A DNA stretch of 64,000 nt, from assembly GCA_031378345.1 (NCBI GenBank), contig JANNDY010000135.1:1-64000 (forward strand), read 5' to 3'. This DNA comes from Emticicia sp031378345. Its GTDB lineage: Bacteria > Bacteroidota > Bacteroidia > Cytophagales > Spirosomataceae. The position numbers and the translations under genes are program-made. How positions within the stretch are numbered: position 1 is the stretch's first letter; each line of letters begins with the position of its first letter. The notes under the pieces were generated by a model. It searched no databases and had not been told where the DNA came from. It saw only the letters and a program-made list of their open reading frames with translations. Below, piece by piece: positions 1-9,586 of this stretch.

Positions 1-398
1 GGCAATATTGTCTGTTTTATAACACTTAAATAAGCTTCCAAAGCCTTTCAGATACTCATTAATTTTTTTTCATCAAATATTTTCATGCTCAAATTTAGTT
101 ATAAATATATTCTAAGTTCAGAGTGCCAAAGTAGAACTAAGCCCTTTTAGAAAATACACACAGCGGGGTATTGAAATTGGTGTTTTACACCTATTTACAA
201 TCATTTGTACTACTTTAGTTGGATTATTGATTGTAGCTTTTGTAAATTCAATAAAAATTCAATAAATTACACTTAAAAATAAGAGTTAATCCATACCTGA
301 GTTGCTTGAATGAACAACAGAAAATCTCAGATTTTATAAGCAAATGGTAAAATATTTCTTATTTTTGAAAAATATTTAATCGCTAAATTTTTTGTAAA
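1..398. other. Left-edge intergenic region
   Basis: No gene with a start codon is visible here. An open frame on the plus strand at about 110-264 reads into a hydrophobic tail (TTLVGLLIVAF) and stops at 264. It has no convincing start after the preceding stop, so it may be the remnant of a small membrane protein or chance. The 50 bases before the antitoxin gene are very AT-rich and presumably hold its promoter, but I see no clear TAnnTTTG box. Confidence 0.4.
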
Positions 399-644
399 AT
401 GAGCGTCATAGAATTAAAATCATCATTACACGAGTTGGTGGACAGAATAAATAATAATTCTGTTTTACAAGCCTATTTAGTTTTACTTTCAAGAGAAGCC
501 GAACTCGAAAACCAAAAAGACTTTTGGTTAGATTTGGACAACGACACAAAATCTACTATTGAGCAAGGTTTAGGCGAAATGCAAAGAAAAGAGACAGTTG
601 ATGCTTTTGATTTTATGAAAGAAAAATATGGGATACAACGTTAG
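399..644 (+). CDS. Antitoxin-like protein of a RelE/ParE module
   Basis: Eighty-one residues, acidic and mostly helical (LHELVDRINNN near the N-terminus, then a DLDNDTKSTIEQGL helix). This is the usual look of Bacteroidetes antitoxins that precede RelE/ParE toxins. The second half (EQGLGEMQRKETVDAFDFM) resembles the toxin-binding tail of this group. The stop lies 17 bases inside the next gene, so the two are translationally coupled, with antitoxin first as is typical. By family knowledge it would bind and neutralise the toxin and autorepress the pair. The identification rests mainly on the partner; no DNA-binding fold is obvious by eye. Confidence 0.7.
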   Translation: MSVIELKSSLHELVDRINNNSVLQAYLVLLSREAELENQKDFWLDLDNDTKSTIEQGLGEMQRKETVDAFDFMKEKYGIQR

Positions 645-915
645 ATTTACTAAAAGTGCAACACATGACATTGATGATATTGCCAAGAATATTGCACAAC
701 TTTGGTCTGAAAAGGTAAAAACTAATTTTCTTGTAGCTATTTCAGAAAAACTTCTTATCCTCGAAAAAAATCCTTTTATCTATCGAAAATCTATCTCCAA
801 ACCTAATCTTCGAGAATGTGTTGTCAATAAAAATGTAATTATGTACTATGCTATTGATGAAATTGAGCATAAAATTATAATATTGGCTCTAAAAAACACC
901 AAACAATCATTTTAA
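628..915 (+). CDS. RelE/ParE family toxin
   Basis: Ninety-five residues with the layout of the RelE/ParE superfamily: an N-terminal strand (YNVRFTKSATHDIDDIAKNI), a helical pair with the LEKNPFIYR segment, then a C-terminal sheet (ECVVNKNVIMYYAID and HKIIILALKNT). The order strand, two helices, PxxYR, then RxxxxxxYxIxYxI is characteristic. Known members either cleave ribosome-bound mRNA (RelE) or poison gyrase (ParE); I cannot tell which this is. It overlaps the antitoxin gene by 17 bases and is followed by an independent transporter gene. Confidence 0.8.
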   Translation: MGYNVRFTKSATHDIDDIAKNIAQLWSEKVKTNFLVAISEKLLILEKNPFIYRKSISKPNLRECVVNKNVIMYYAIDEIEHKIIILALKNTKQSF

Positions 916-996
916 ACAACTTTACATAAATCAATTTATGCGGCAATGTCGCACAAATTGAGATTTTTTAGCTATTCAACCTCTATAACCAAAATA

Positions 997-1914
997 ATGA
1001 AAACCTACCTTTACACCATCTGTATCATCATTTTTGCTACCATTGCTTACTTTTTTCCTGAATATTTTATCTCAGTTGGAGATTTTCAGCTCAAAGAATT
1101 GATAATTCCTTTGATACAAATCATCATGTTTGGCATGGGAACAACCATGACTTTTGAAGATTTTTTGGGTGTAATAAAAATGCCTAAAGCGGTAATTGTT
1201 GGTTTGCTTTGTCAATTTACCATTATGCCATTTTTGGGTTTTGCTATTGCCAATACCTTTAATTTTCCACCCGAAATAGCCGCTGGTATAATCTTGGTAG
1301 GTAGTTCGCCAAGTGGTTTAGCTTCCAATGTGATGGCATATATTGCCAAAGCAAATGTGGCACTTTCTATCACTATTACTTCAATAGCTACACTTTTAGC
1401 TCCATTTTTGACGCCTTTTTTGATGAAAATGCTCGGAGGGCAATTCGTCGAAGTTGATTTCTGGAAAATGACCATTGATATTGCCAAAATCATTATCATT
1501 CCTGTTGGCATAGGCTTTATCATTAATAAATTATTGAAAGGACGTGCCGCTTGGCTACAAAAAGTATTGCCTCTAATCTCGATGGCGGGCATTGCGGGAG
1601 TCATCATCATCGTAACGGCAGCTGGACAAAAATCGCTGCAAACAGTAGGTGTTGCCTTAGTTTTTGCTACTTTATTGCATAATTTGGGTGGATTTACTTT
1701 AGGATATTGGGGAGCAAGACTATTCAAATTGTCGGAGCAAGATTGCCGTACAGTTGCCATCGAAGTAGGTTTGCAAAATGCAGGACTGGCTTCGGGTTTG
1801 GCAAAAGCAATGGGCAAACTCGCCACCGTTGGCATTGCCCCTGCCCTATTTGGCCCAATTATGAATGTAACAGGGTCTCTTTTGGCAAGTTATTGGAGTA
1901 AAAAGAAGCCGTGA
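997..1914 (+). CDS. Bile acid:sodium symporter (BASS) family carrier
   Basis: A polytopic membrane protein with about nine or ten hydrophobic helices and the family signatures FGMGTTMTFEDF (early) and EVGLQNAGLASGLA (late, about 50 residues from the end). Members use the sodium gradient to import bile acids, pantothenate, pyruvate-type acids or other organic anions; the substrate here is unknown. The frame is open from an ATG at 946, but I prefer the internal ATG at 997 because it begins directly with a basic residue and the first membrane helix (MKTYLYTICIIIF). The upstream 17 residues look like untranslated DNA. It is unrelated in function to the toxin pair 80 bases upstream. Confidence 0.85.
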   Translation: MKTYLYTICIIIFATIAYFFPEYFISVGDFQLKELIIPLIQIIMFGMGTTMTFEDFLGVIKMPKAVIVGLLCQFTIMPFLGFAIANTFNFPPEIAAGIILVGSSPSGLASNVMAYIAKANVALSITITSIATLLAPFLTPFLMKMLGGQFVEVDFWKMTIDIAKIIIIPVGIGFIINKLLKGRAAWLQKVLPLISMAGIAGVIIIVTAAGQKSLQTVGVALVFATLLHNLGGFTLGYWGARLFKLSEQDCRTVAIEVGLQNAGLASGLAKAMGKLATVGIAPALFGPIMNVTGSLLASYWSKKKP

Positions 1915-1945
1915 AAAAATTCTAAAACTTATCGTTTATCAAAGT

Positions 1946-1987
1946 CATCAATCCGTCCTATATGTCATTAAATAGGACGGATTGATG
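1946..1987 (+). terminator. Perfect 15-bp inverted repeat after the carrier gene
   Basis: Arms at 1946-1960 and 1973-1987 (CATCAATCCGTCCTA and its exact complement) with a 12-base loop, starting 31 bases after the stop. It has no clear U tract, so it is a likely transcript end or 3' protective hairpin rather than a textbook terminator. Confidence 0.6.
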
Positions 1988-2141
1988 CTTACAGCTACAT
2001 TAAAATTAGTTTCTTCTAAAAAACTCGCAATCAGAATACTGATTAATGTCATATAATAACCTAACAATCATCAGATAGTAATAAGAATATTTCACATAAA
2101 ATTGCATTAACAAGTTAACTTAATTAACCTCGTTTAATGTC

Positions 2142-5100
2142 ATGGAAACATTTTATTCTTATCTCAAGAATGATAGTAAGAAAAAAATTGGTCATGTTTT
2201 TTTCGTATTACTATTTTGCTCATTATCATTAGTAGCCACAGCTAAGATTCGTTATGTAAATCCCACTGCAACAGGCACTGCAGATGGTTCTTCTTGGGGA
2301 AATGCCTCTGGAAATTTACAAGCAATGATTGATGCTTCTTCTTCAATCGATGAAGTTTGGGTAATGGCAGGAACTTACAAGCCAAGTGCTTACCCAACAG
2401 GTAGTTCTGGAGGAACATCGCCTCGTGATTATGCTTTTGTTCTCAAAAATTATGTAAAAATTTATGGTGGCTTTGTTGGAAATGAAACTTCTTTAAGTCA
2501 ACGAACCATTGCCGTTATTGCTGCAAATCCAAGTATTTTGAGTGGAGATATTGGAGTTGTCGGAGATAATAGCGACAATGTTTATCATGTAATTATATCT
2601 GTAAACGATGAGCGTTTAACTACTTTTGATGGGTTCAATATTATCAAAGGAAATGCAAATAAACATGGCACGATAACTTTAGAAGCAAAAAGTATTTTTC
2701 AACATTTTGGCGGTGGAATGATGAATCATTCTTCTTCACCTAACATCATAAATTGTAATTTTTATACCAATACTACTGCAATTGATGATGATAATGGCGG
2801 GCGGGGTGCGGGTATGAATAATTATATATCTTCACCAGTTATTAGAAATTGTAATTTCTTTGGAAATATTGCAGATACAGGTGGCGGTATTGAAAACAGT
2901 GTTTCTTCTTGGCCATTTATCACAAATTGTAGTTTCGCTAATAATATTGCTTATCAAGGTGGGGCTATGTTTAATGCTTCGGATACTCCTTTTAGCATTA
3001 CTAATTGCAGTTTTTCTATCAATAATGGTAGATATCAAGGTGGTGGAATTTATAACAGTGTTACTTCTCCTATAATCATAAATTGCACTTTTTATGGAAA
3101 TAATTCAAACAATGGCGGAGGAATATATAATGCTTTTTCATCAAAACCAATTATAAAAAACAGCATTTTTTGGAAGAATAGTGAAAGTATTGGAAATAAT
3201 AATAATGAATTTGATGTTCCAGTCGTAAGTTACTCAGATATTGAAGGCGGCTATGCTGGCACTGGCAACATCAACCAAAACCCATTATTTGTCAATGAAA
3301 CCGACCCTGATGGTGCAGATAATATTTTTGGTACAGCCGATGATGGGTTGGCTTTGCAAAGTTCTTCACCATGTATCAATGCTGGAACATCAGCAAATGC
3401 TCCAACAACAGATATTACAGGCTATACCCGAACAGGTATATTTGATATGGGAGCATATGAGTTTAATCCTTGCTCTACATCAATTATTTATGTCAATGAT
3501 AATGCAACTGGTAGTAATAATGGAACAAGTTGGGCAAATGCCTTTACGAGTTTAGAATCTGCTTTAAATGCCGCCCGAAACCTCGTTTGTCCAAACATAC
3601 AAATTTGGGTAGCAGCTGGAACTTATAAGCCAAGTGCCTATCCTGTAGGTGTTTCAAGTAGCGACCCACGAGATTTTACTTTTCACCTCCCCAATTATGT
3701 AAAAATGTATGGTGGCTTTGTCGGAACAGAAACCTTTTTAAGTCAAAGAACACCAACCACAATTGCTGCCAATCCAAGTACTTTGAATGGTGATATTGGA
3801 GTTGTCGGAGATAATAATGATAATGTCTATCATGTTGTGCTTTCTGTAAATGATGATAGCACAAGTGTTTTTGATGGATTTACAATTACTAAAGGAAATG
3901 CCAATGGTATCCATTCGATAAATTTAGAATCACAAATTATTAATCAAGAAAGGGGTGGTGGAATGTATAATCATTCATCAAATATTATTATTGAGAACTG
4001 TAGTTTCATTTCAAACAATGGTGGAAGAGGCGGAGGATTGTGTAACTATGGCTCTTACCCAAAAGTATTAAATAGCTTCTTCTCATTAAATACAGGGGGT
4101 GGTTTGTACAATTATTCGTCTTTTTCAAAAATCACCAATTGCATTTTTTCTAATAACACATCAGACTCGGGAGGGGGGATTCAAAATTACGCAGACGGTT
4201 CGCCCAGTCCAACTAATAGCAGACCTACGATAAATAGCTGTATTTTTATAGCAAACAGTGCAAATTTTGATGGTGGAGGAATAAAAAATCACTTTTCAAT
4301 ACCAATTATCAATGATTGTAGTTTTTATGGAAATACGGCAAATCAAGATGGGGGTGGAATAAAAAACTATTACTCACTTGTGAATATTAGCAATAGTGTT
4401 TTCATTTCAAATAGTGCTTCAGGAGGTGGTGGGATAAGCAACTATGAAGCCTCTCCTACCATTACAAACTGTACTTTTTATTCAAACCTATCTTCATATA
4501 ATGGAGGAGGAATTTTAAATAGTTTCAGAGCTTCTTCAAATATCAAAAATAGTATTTTTTGGGGAAATAAGAAAAGTGTTAATATCGTAAGCAGTATTGG
4601 TGGAGACCCAGCAACCATAACTTACTCCAACATCGAAGGCGGCTACCCAGGCATAGGCAATATCAATCAAGACCCCCTATTCGTCAATACCAGCGACCCC
4701 GACGGAGCAGATAATATCTTTGGCACTGCCGATGACGGTTTAGCATTACAAAGTTGTAGCCCTGCCATTAATGCAGGAGATAATTCAGGAATTACAGCCA
4801 CAACAGATATTACAGGTGCTGCTCGTATTCAGAATAACATAATTGATATGGGTGCTTATGAAGGTGGTTATTCCGCTAAACCCGAAGTAAGTATTAATCC
4901 CGCAATTATCTGCTCTGGTACTAATCAATTATTAATGGCTTCACCTACAAACGGAGGGGCAAATCCTCAATATTATTGGTCAAAAAACAATATTCCACAA
5001 GGAATATCACCTTTTTCACTAAAAACAACTGCCAATGGATTAGGTCATAATGGTGTTTACGACTTTTTTCAAACAAAAAATGGCAATATGTACGCTGCAA

Positions 5101-6902
5101 CCAATGGTGGTTTAAGTATCTCAACAAATGGCGGCACTTCATTTGTCAATTATTCAACTGCTAATGGATTGGGTAGCAATTTTGTACATAAGGTATTTGT
5201 ATCAGACAATGGAAAAATATATGCAGCTACTGTTAATGGACTCAGCATATCAAATAATGGTGGTACATTATTTACCAACTATACCACAGCAAACGGCTTA
5301 GGAAGTAATATTACAAATGGTGTTGTAATTGACAAAAATGGCAAAATATATGTTCCAACTTATATAGGATTGGCAATTTCAAGTGATGGAGGAAATTCTT
5401 TTTCTAATTATACAACAGCTCATGGTTTAGGAAGCAATTTTGTTTGGGGAGTTTTTGTAGCAAATAATGGAAAAATTTATGCCGCTACAGAAATAGGTTT
5501 AAGCATTTCGGTAGATGGAGGGAACTCATATATTAATCATACCAACGGCTTAGTAAATACTGAAGTTTTTGATGTTTTTGTAGGGGCTGATGAAACAATT
5601 TATGCAGCGACACGGGGCGGTATTAGTATTTCAAAAGATGGGGGAAACACATTTAAAAATGCCACAACTGCTAACGGATTAGGTAATAATTGGACTTTGG
5701 GAATAAAAGTAGGAGCAGATGGGAAAATTTATGTTGCTACTGAAGGCGGTGTAAGTATCTCTTGTGATGGAGGAAATTCATTTGTTAATTACACAATTCC
5801 TGGAGGGTTTTCTGAAAACCTTGTCGAATATATCTATATTGGTACTGATGGGAAAATTTATGCACCAACATTAGGTGGTTTGGCTATAGCTACGCAGGTT
5901 ACAAGTAGTGTGCTTCATACTATTAATTCGAGTCCTAATGATGTTTATAAAGTTACGATGGTGCCTTCGGCAGAAATTTGCTCTAACCCAAGTTTTGTGA
6001 GTGCAGTAAAATCGGCAATAAATCAACCTCAATCTTGCACAAATCCTACAGCACCTTCAAATATATCGGCTACAGCTTTGAGTAATAACCAAATCAGGAT
6101 TAATTGGAATGACAATTCAACAAACGAAACATTTTTTATCGTTGAAAGGTCGGTTGATGATTATTCATATTTCGGTATTAGTGGTAATTTACCCCCTAAT
6201 ACGACAACTTTCAATTATACAGAACTTAATACAAATCAAAAATACTATTACAGAGTAAAAGCCACAAATGGTGATTGTTGCTGGACTTATTCAAATATAG
6301 TTGAATCTACAATTATGTGTTCCTTAGTTGCACCTTCAAACCTATCAGCAAGCTCAAATAGCGAAGTTGTATTAACTTGGAATGACAACTCTACAAATGA
6401 AACGTTCTTTAGAGTTGAAAGGTCAGTTGATGATTATTCATATTTTGGTATTGCCGATTTACCACCTAATACAAATAGATTCAGTTATACAGAACCCAAT
6501 AAAAATCAAACATTTTATTACCGAGTTAAAGCAACAAATGGTGATAATTGCGTGGCATTTTCAAATGTAGTAGTTATTTCAAGTCAAAATACCAGAATAG
6601 GAGTAAATAATATTCCTGATTTTTTAAATGGCGAGAATAAATTAGAAAATATAGACATTTTAGTTTTTCCCAATCCAGCAGAACGAATAGTCAATATCAA
6701 ATTAACACAATCATTTAGAAATCAACCAATAACCATATCCATGTTAGATAAAAGAGGGGTTATTATTTATCAAAGTCATATTGAGAATGGCACTTCTGAA
6801 ATTTTTGAAATTGATACTAAAAATATATATGAGGGTGAGTATCTAATAAAGGTTGAATCAAAAGAACATCAAATTTCAAAGAAAATAGTTTTGGTAAATT
6901 GA
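2142..6902 (+). CDS. Giant secreted repeat protein with type IX secretion sorting tail
   Basis: A 1586-residue extracellular protein. A signal peptide (HVFFVLLFCSLSLVATA) is preceded by a basic N-terminus. Residues about 35-445 and 447-910 are two diverged copies of one module: a YVN..A.G...G.SWANA opening, a GTYKPSAYP motif, then right-handed beta-helix-like rungs rich in GGGI.N and ITNCSF. Residues about 960-1250 hold roughly seven repeats of 40-45 residues (NGLGSNFV..VFV..NGKIYAAT..GLSIS.DGG) like two-component-regulator propeller blades. Two nearly identical fibronectin type III domains follow (1303-1390 and 1397-1483), and then a C-terminal sorting domain (FPNPAERIVNIKL to KKIVLVN). Such tails direct export by the type IX machine, parts of which are encoded at 44.5-50.6 kb. 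Likely an adhesin or surface protein; no catalytic domain is visible. Confidence 0.85.
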   Translation: METFYSYLKNDSKKKIGHVFFVLLFCSLSLVATAKIRYVNPTATGTADGSSWGNASGNLQAMIDASSSIDEVWVMAGTYKPSAYPTGSSGGTSPRDYAFVLKNYVKIYGGFVGNETSLSQRTIAVIAANPSILSGDIGVVGDNSDNVYHVIISVNDERLTTFDGFNIIKGNANKHGTITLEAKSIFQHFGGGMMNHSSSPNIINCNFYTNTTAIDDDNGGRGAGMNNYISSPVIRNCNFFGNIADTGGGIENSVSSWPFITNCSFANNIAYQGGAMFNASDTPFSITNCSFSINNGRYQGGGIYNSVTSPIIINCTFYGNNSNNGGGIYNAFSSKPIIKNSIFWKNSESIGNNNNEFDVPVVSYSDIEGGYAGTGNINQNPLFVNETDPDGADNIFGTADDGLALQSSSPCINAGTSANAPTTDITGYTRTGIFDMGAYEFNPCSTSIIYVNDNATGSNNGTSWANAFTSLESALNAARNLVCPNIQIWVAAGTYKPSAYPVGVSSSDPRDFTFHLPNYVKMYGGFVGTETFLSQRTPTTIAANPSTLNGDIGVVGDNNDNVYHVVLSVNDDSTSVFDGFTITKGNANGIHSINLESQIINQERGGGMYNHSSNIIIENCSFISNNGGRGGGLCNYGSYPKVLNSFFSLNTGGGLYNYSSFSKITNCIFSNNTSDSGGGIQNYADGSPSPTNSRPTINSCIFIANSANFDGGGIKNHFSIPIINDCSFYGNTANQDGGGIKNYYSLVNISNSVFISNSASGGGGISNYEASPTITNCTFYSNLSSYNGGGILNSFRASSNIKNSIFWGNKKSVNIVSSIGGDPATITYSNIEGGYPGIGNINQDPLFVNTSDPDGADNIFGTADDGLALQSCSPAINAGDNSGITATTDITGAARIQNNIIDMGAYEGGYSAKPEVSINPAIICSGTNQLLMASPTNGGANPQYYWSKNNIPQGISPFSLKTTANGLGHNGVYDFFQTKNGNMYAATNGGLSISTNGGTSFVNYSTANGLGSNFVHKVFVSDNGKIYAATVNGLSISNNGGTLFTNYTTANGLGSNITNGVVIDKNGKIYVPTYIGLAISSDGGNSFSNYTTAHGLGSNFVWGVFVANNGKIYAATEIGLSISVDGGNSYINHTNGLVNTEVFDVFVGADETIYAATRGGISISKDGGNTFKNATTANGLGNNWTLGIKVGADGKIYVATEGGVSISCDGGNSFVNYTIPGGFSENLVEYIYIGTDGKIYAPTLGGLAIATQVTSSVLHTINSSPNDVYKVTMVPSAEICSNPSFVSAVKSAINQPQSCTNPTAPSNISATALSNNQIRINWNDNSTNETFFIVERSVDDYSYFGISGNLPPNTTTFNYTELNTNQKYYYRVKATNGDCCWTYSNIVESTIMCSLVAPSNLSASSNSEVVLTWNDNSTNETFFRVERSVDDYSYFGIADLPPNTNRFSYTEPNKNQTFYYRVKATNGDNCVAFSNVVVISSQNTRIGVNNIPDFLNGENKLENIDILVFPNPAERIVNIKLTQSFRNQPITISMLDKRGVIIYQSHIENGTSEIFEIDTKNIYEGEYLIKVESKEHQISKKIVLVN

Positions 6903-6914
6903 AACAAAAAACAA

Positions 6915-6946
6915 TTCGGTGTCCGAGCGTAGCCGAGGACACCGAA
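6915..6946 (-). terminator. Terminator hairpin between converging genes
   Basis: Perfect 10-bp stem (TTCGGTGTCC at 6915-6924 and its complement at 6937-6946) with a 12-base loop. On the minus strand the stem is followed by a T-rich tract, so it suits the leftward glycosidase gene that stops at 6950. It may also stop the rightward gene ending at 6902. Confidence 0.8.
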
Positions 6947-6949
6947 AAA

Positions 6950-8503
6950 CTACTTCACCTTCACCACATTGCTCATTACACTTTCGTTTTGTAATCTATC
7001 AAGAGCCGTTACTACATAAATATAAGATTTCTCTTGATTGAGCGTTTTGTCAGTACAACTTAAAATACCTTCATTGCGAATAATCTGCAAAATTCTGGCA
7101 GGATTTTCGAGATTAATTGCTTCATTTTCTTCAAAACGATAGACAACAAAAGCTTGTATTTCGTCGCCATCTTTGGCAGGAACGCTGGGCAATTCCCAAG
7201 TAATGGCTACGCCTAAATCTGCAATTTTTCGTACTTTCACATTCAAAGGAGCATTGGGCGGAATCTTGTCTTTCCAAGGCATTGTGGGTGTAAGTGCAGG
7301 ATAATAATAAAGTTTTTTCAAAGAATCATTTACCGATAAAGCATTGGTAATCAACGACTTAGAGCTAAAATAAATGCTTCCCGAAACTTGTGGCTTAGTT
7401 CGGTTATAACGAATCTGTCGAGCAATTTGATTGGCATTTTCCCAACCAATTTCCTTGCTTCCTGCCTTCACTCGATATGCACCATGTCCGATATACAAAT
7501 GTCGCCCAAATGAATTTTTTGCCCACCAATCTGCCATTACTTTATAAGGTACTTTATCAAATTCAAAGCTAAAATATATTTGCGGAGTAATGTAATCAAT
7601 CCAGCCTTCTTTTACCCATTTTCGAGTATCGGCATAAAGGTTGTCGTAAGATGGTTGTCCGCCTTGCGTTGCCGAACCAAGTGGGTCGGTCGAGGCATTT
7701 CGCCAAACAGCAGATGGACTAACCCCAAACTTAACTTTTGGTTTTTCACGCTTGATGGCATCACTAATATTTTTTATAATCAAATCTACATTATGTCTTC
7801 TCCAATCACCAATATTTTTGAAACCATCACTGTATTTTCTGAAAGTTTCTTCATCTCGTATTTTCTCATTTGCTTCAGCATAAGGATAAAAATAATCATC
7901 AAAATGAATGCCATCAACATCATAATTTTTTACAATATTTACTGCAATTTCAGTAATATAATCTCTCACTTCTGGAATCCCCAAATTGAATAATTTATAG
8001 CCACCATAATTCAAAAACCATTCAGGTTTGGTCTTGGTAATATGACCATCCATAATACTTTTCGAAACTTTATGAGCCCCACGATTCATATTCAACCAAG
8101 CATGAAACTCCATGCCTCGTTGGTGGCTTTCTTGAATCATAAAAGTCATTGGGTCATAATATGGTTCGGGAGCTTTTCCTTGCTCGCCACTTAGCCACTC
8201 CGACCAAGGCTCTTTGCTTCTTGCATAAAAAGCATCGGCAGCAGCACGAACTTGCACCAAAACGGCATTCATGCCATAGCTTTTTTGCTTGTCAAGCAAG
8301 GTTCTGAAATCTTGTTGTTGGGTATCAGAACTTAAACCTTTGCGAGAGGGCCAGTCAATATTATCAACTGTAGCGACCCAAACTGCACGAAACTCACGCT
8401 TCGGTCCAGCAGGTTTTGAAATCACTTGTTGTGTAACTTTTTTACTACAACCACTCAGGAAAGCATAAATAATTAGGCAAAAAACAGCTTTTTTGAAGTA
8501 CAT
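6950..8503 (-). CDS. GHL10/DUF187 family glycosyl hydrolase-like lipoprotein
   Basis: A 517-residue lipoprotein with a signal peptide ending in lipobox FLSGC (Cys19). Residues about 36-340 match the GHL10 (DUF187, YngK-like) TIM-barrel domain: REFRAVWVATVDNIDWPS at the start, an AVLVQVRAAADAFY strand, HAWLNMNRG, and the acidic DGIHFDDYFYPY motif at 197-208 where catalytic acids are expected. A fibronectin type III-like domain closes the protein (about 425-517). The family is thought to act on surface or environmental polysaccharides; the substrate is not known. It is probably anchored on an outer-envelope leaflet. It stands alone, converging with the giant cargo gene. Confidence 0.88.
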   Translation of the reverse strand: MYFKKAVFCLIIYAFLSGCSKKVTQQVISKPAGPKREFRAVWVATVDNIDWPSRKGLSSDTQQQDFRTLLDKQKSYGMNAVLVQVRAAADAFYARSKEPWSEWLSGEQGKAPEPYYDPMTFMIQESHQRGMEFHAWLNMNRGAHKVSKSIMDGHITKTKPEWFLNYGGYKLFNLGIPEVRDYITEIAVNIVKNYDVDGIHFDDYFYPYAEANEKIRDEETFRKYSDGFKNIGDWRRHNVDLIIKNISDAIKREKPKVKFGVSPSAVWRNASTDPLGSATQGGQPSYDNLYADTRKWVKEGWIDYITPQIYFSFEFDKVPYKVMADWWAKNSFGRHLYIGHGAYRVKAGSKEIGWENANQIARQIRYNRTKPQVSGSIYFSSKSLITNALSVNDSLKKLYYYPALTPTMPWKDKIPPNAPLNVKVRKIADLGVAITWELPSVPAKDGDEIQAFVVYRFEENEAINLENPARILQIIRNEGILSCTDKTLNQEKSYIYVVTALDRLQNESVMSNVVKVK

Positions 8504-8803
8504 TGATATACTATTTGGTAAATTTTGCTCAAAATTAGAGAAAAATTTAACCCAAAGGTTATTTTTTGTTACTTTTGCTTATGTTTATGTAGCTTTTGGC
8601 ACTTGGCTTTTAGCAATTAGCTTTAAAACTGAATATTCAGAAAGGTGTTTTGAGTAAAAAAACAGTTATTCATCCTAATACCTAAATTGATTTATCTTCC
8701 TTGAAAAAGGATTCATTTTTTACACTGAGGGAGTTAAAAAATTGCGTGATATGAGTTATTCGCTCATTCATTCATTCGCTCATTCGCTCAATCATTCAGT
8801 CCT
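8504..8803. repeat. Intergenic region with two short imperfect repeat blocks
   Basis: A 300-base spacer between divergent genes. At 8591-8624 is a GCTTTTGGCACTTGGCTTTT-type block, the same word family as at 11033. At 8755-8800 is an imperfect CTCATTCATTCATTCGCTC block that runs right up to the GTG start of the next gene, leaving no room for a purine-rich ribosome-binding site. A small frame (8751-8807, 18 codons) is built from this block and ends in a TGA overlapping that GTG. Confidence 0.6.
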
Positions 8804-9580
8804 GTGAAAGAATACGGAAGTAACATTCAAAAATTAACAGACTATATTGTTAGTCTGCCTGACCGTGAGCAACGCACAAAATATGCACATATTTTGATAG
8901 AGTTGATGCGTCAGATTCACCCAAATATGCGTGAAGGAATTGATTATTCAAAAAAACTTTGGGACGATTTATATGTCATTGCCAATTTCGATTTGGATGT
9001 TGATAGTCCTTTTCCGCCACCTCCAAAAGAGATTTTGGGTAAAAAACCTATGACAGTTCCTTATAATCAGCAACAACTGAAACACCGATTGTATGGTCGA
9101 AACCTTGAGTTATTGGTCGTGAAGGCAATGATTACGCAAGATTATGAAGAACGTAAAGCATTTGTATCGTACATGGTTCGTTTGATGAAAAGTTTTTTTC
9201 AGGTTTGGAACAAAGACACCATCGAAACCAATGACTGTTTACAGCAAATTTTAGAACTTTCAGGATTTAAACTTCAAAAAGAAATTGATGAGCTTCGTCG
9301 TGATGGCTTGATGGAATCTTCTCCAAGAGATGGCAGTAGCAACCGTCAACGTTCACAACAAAATCAACCACAAGGGAGTCAGTTTAGAGACCATCGTGGC
9401 AGCGATAATCGTGGCGGTAATGATAGAGGTGGAGATAGAAGCAGCAACGACAGAGACCGAAATCGTGGTGATAGAAGCAGCACCGACCGCAACAAAAATT
9501 TCAGCGGTGGCTATAAAACAAGCACCGACCGAAATAATAACCGTAACGATAGAAATAACAATAATCGAAGACCGAGATAA
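8804..9580 (+). CDS. DUF4290 domain-containing protein
   Basis: A 258-residue cytoplasmic protein. The first 170 residues match the Bacteroidetes-specific DUF4290 family (YGSNIQKLTDYIVSLPDREQ, LYGRNLELLV). The last 85 residues are a low-complexity Arg/Gly/Asp/Asn/Ser tail (repeats of DRGG, DRSS, TDRN) that looks disordered and possibly nucleic-acid-binding. The start is GTG at 8804, since no in-frame ATG is near and the family begins here. The gene precedes murA, a common pairing in this phylum, so a cell-envelope role is often guessed but unproven. The spacer to murA is filled by an inverted pair of GAGTTCTGA repeats. Confidence 0.82.
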   Translation: MKEYGSNIQKLTDYIVSLPDREQRTKYAHILIELMRQIHPNMREGIDYSKKLWDDLYVIANFDLDVDSPFPPPPKEILGKKPMTVPYNQQQLKHRLYGRNLELLVVKAMITQDYEERKAFVSYMVRLMKSFFQVWNKDTIETNDCLQQILELSGFKLQKEIDELRRDGLMESSPRDGSSNRQRSQQNQPQGSQFRDHRGSDNRGGNDRGGDRSSNDRDRNRGDRSSTDRNKNFSGGYKTSTDRNNNRNDRNNNNRRPR

Positions 9581-9586
9581 GACTTT

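Noticed and set aside
1212..1835. Long minus-strand frame inside the carrier gene
   Set aside because: It is antisense to a clear transporter and has no family features.
8755..8800. CTCATTCA repeats considered as a CRISPR remnant
   Set aside because: Units are 4-9 bases with no spacers and no cas genes nearby.
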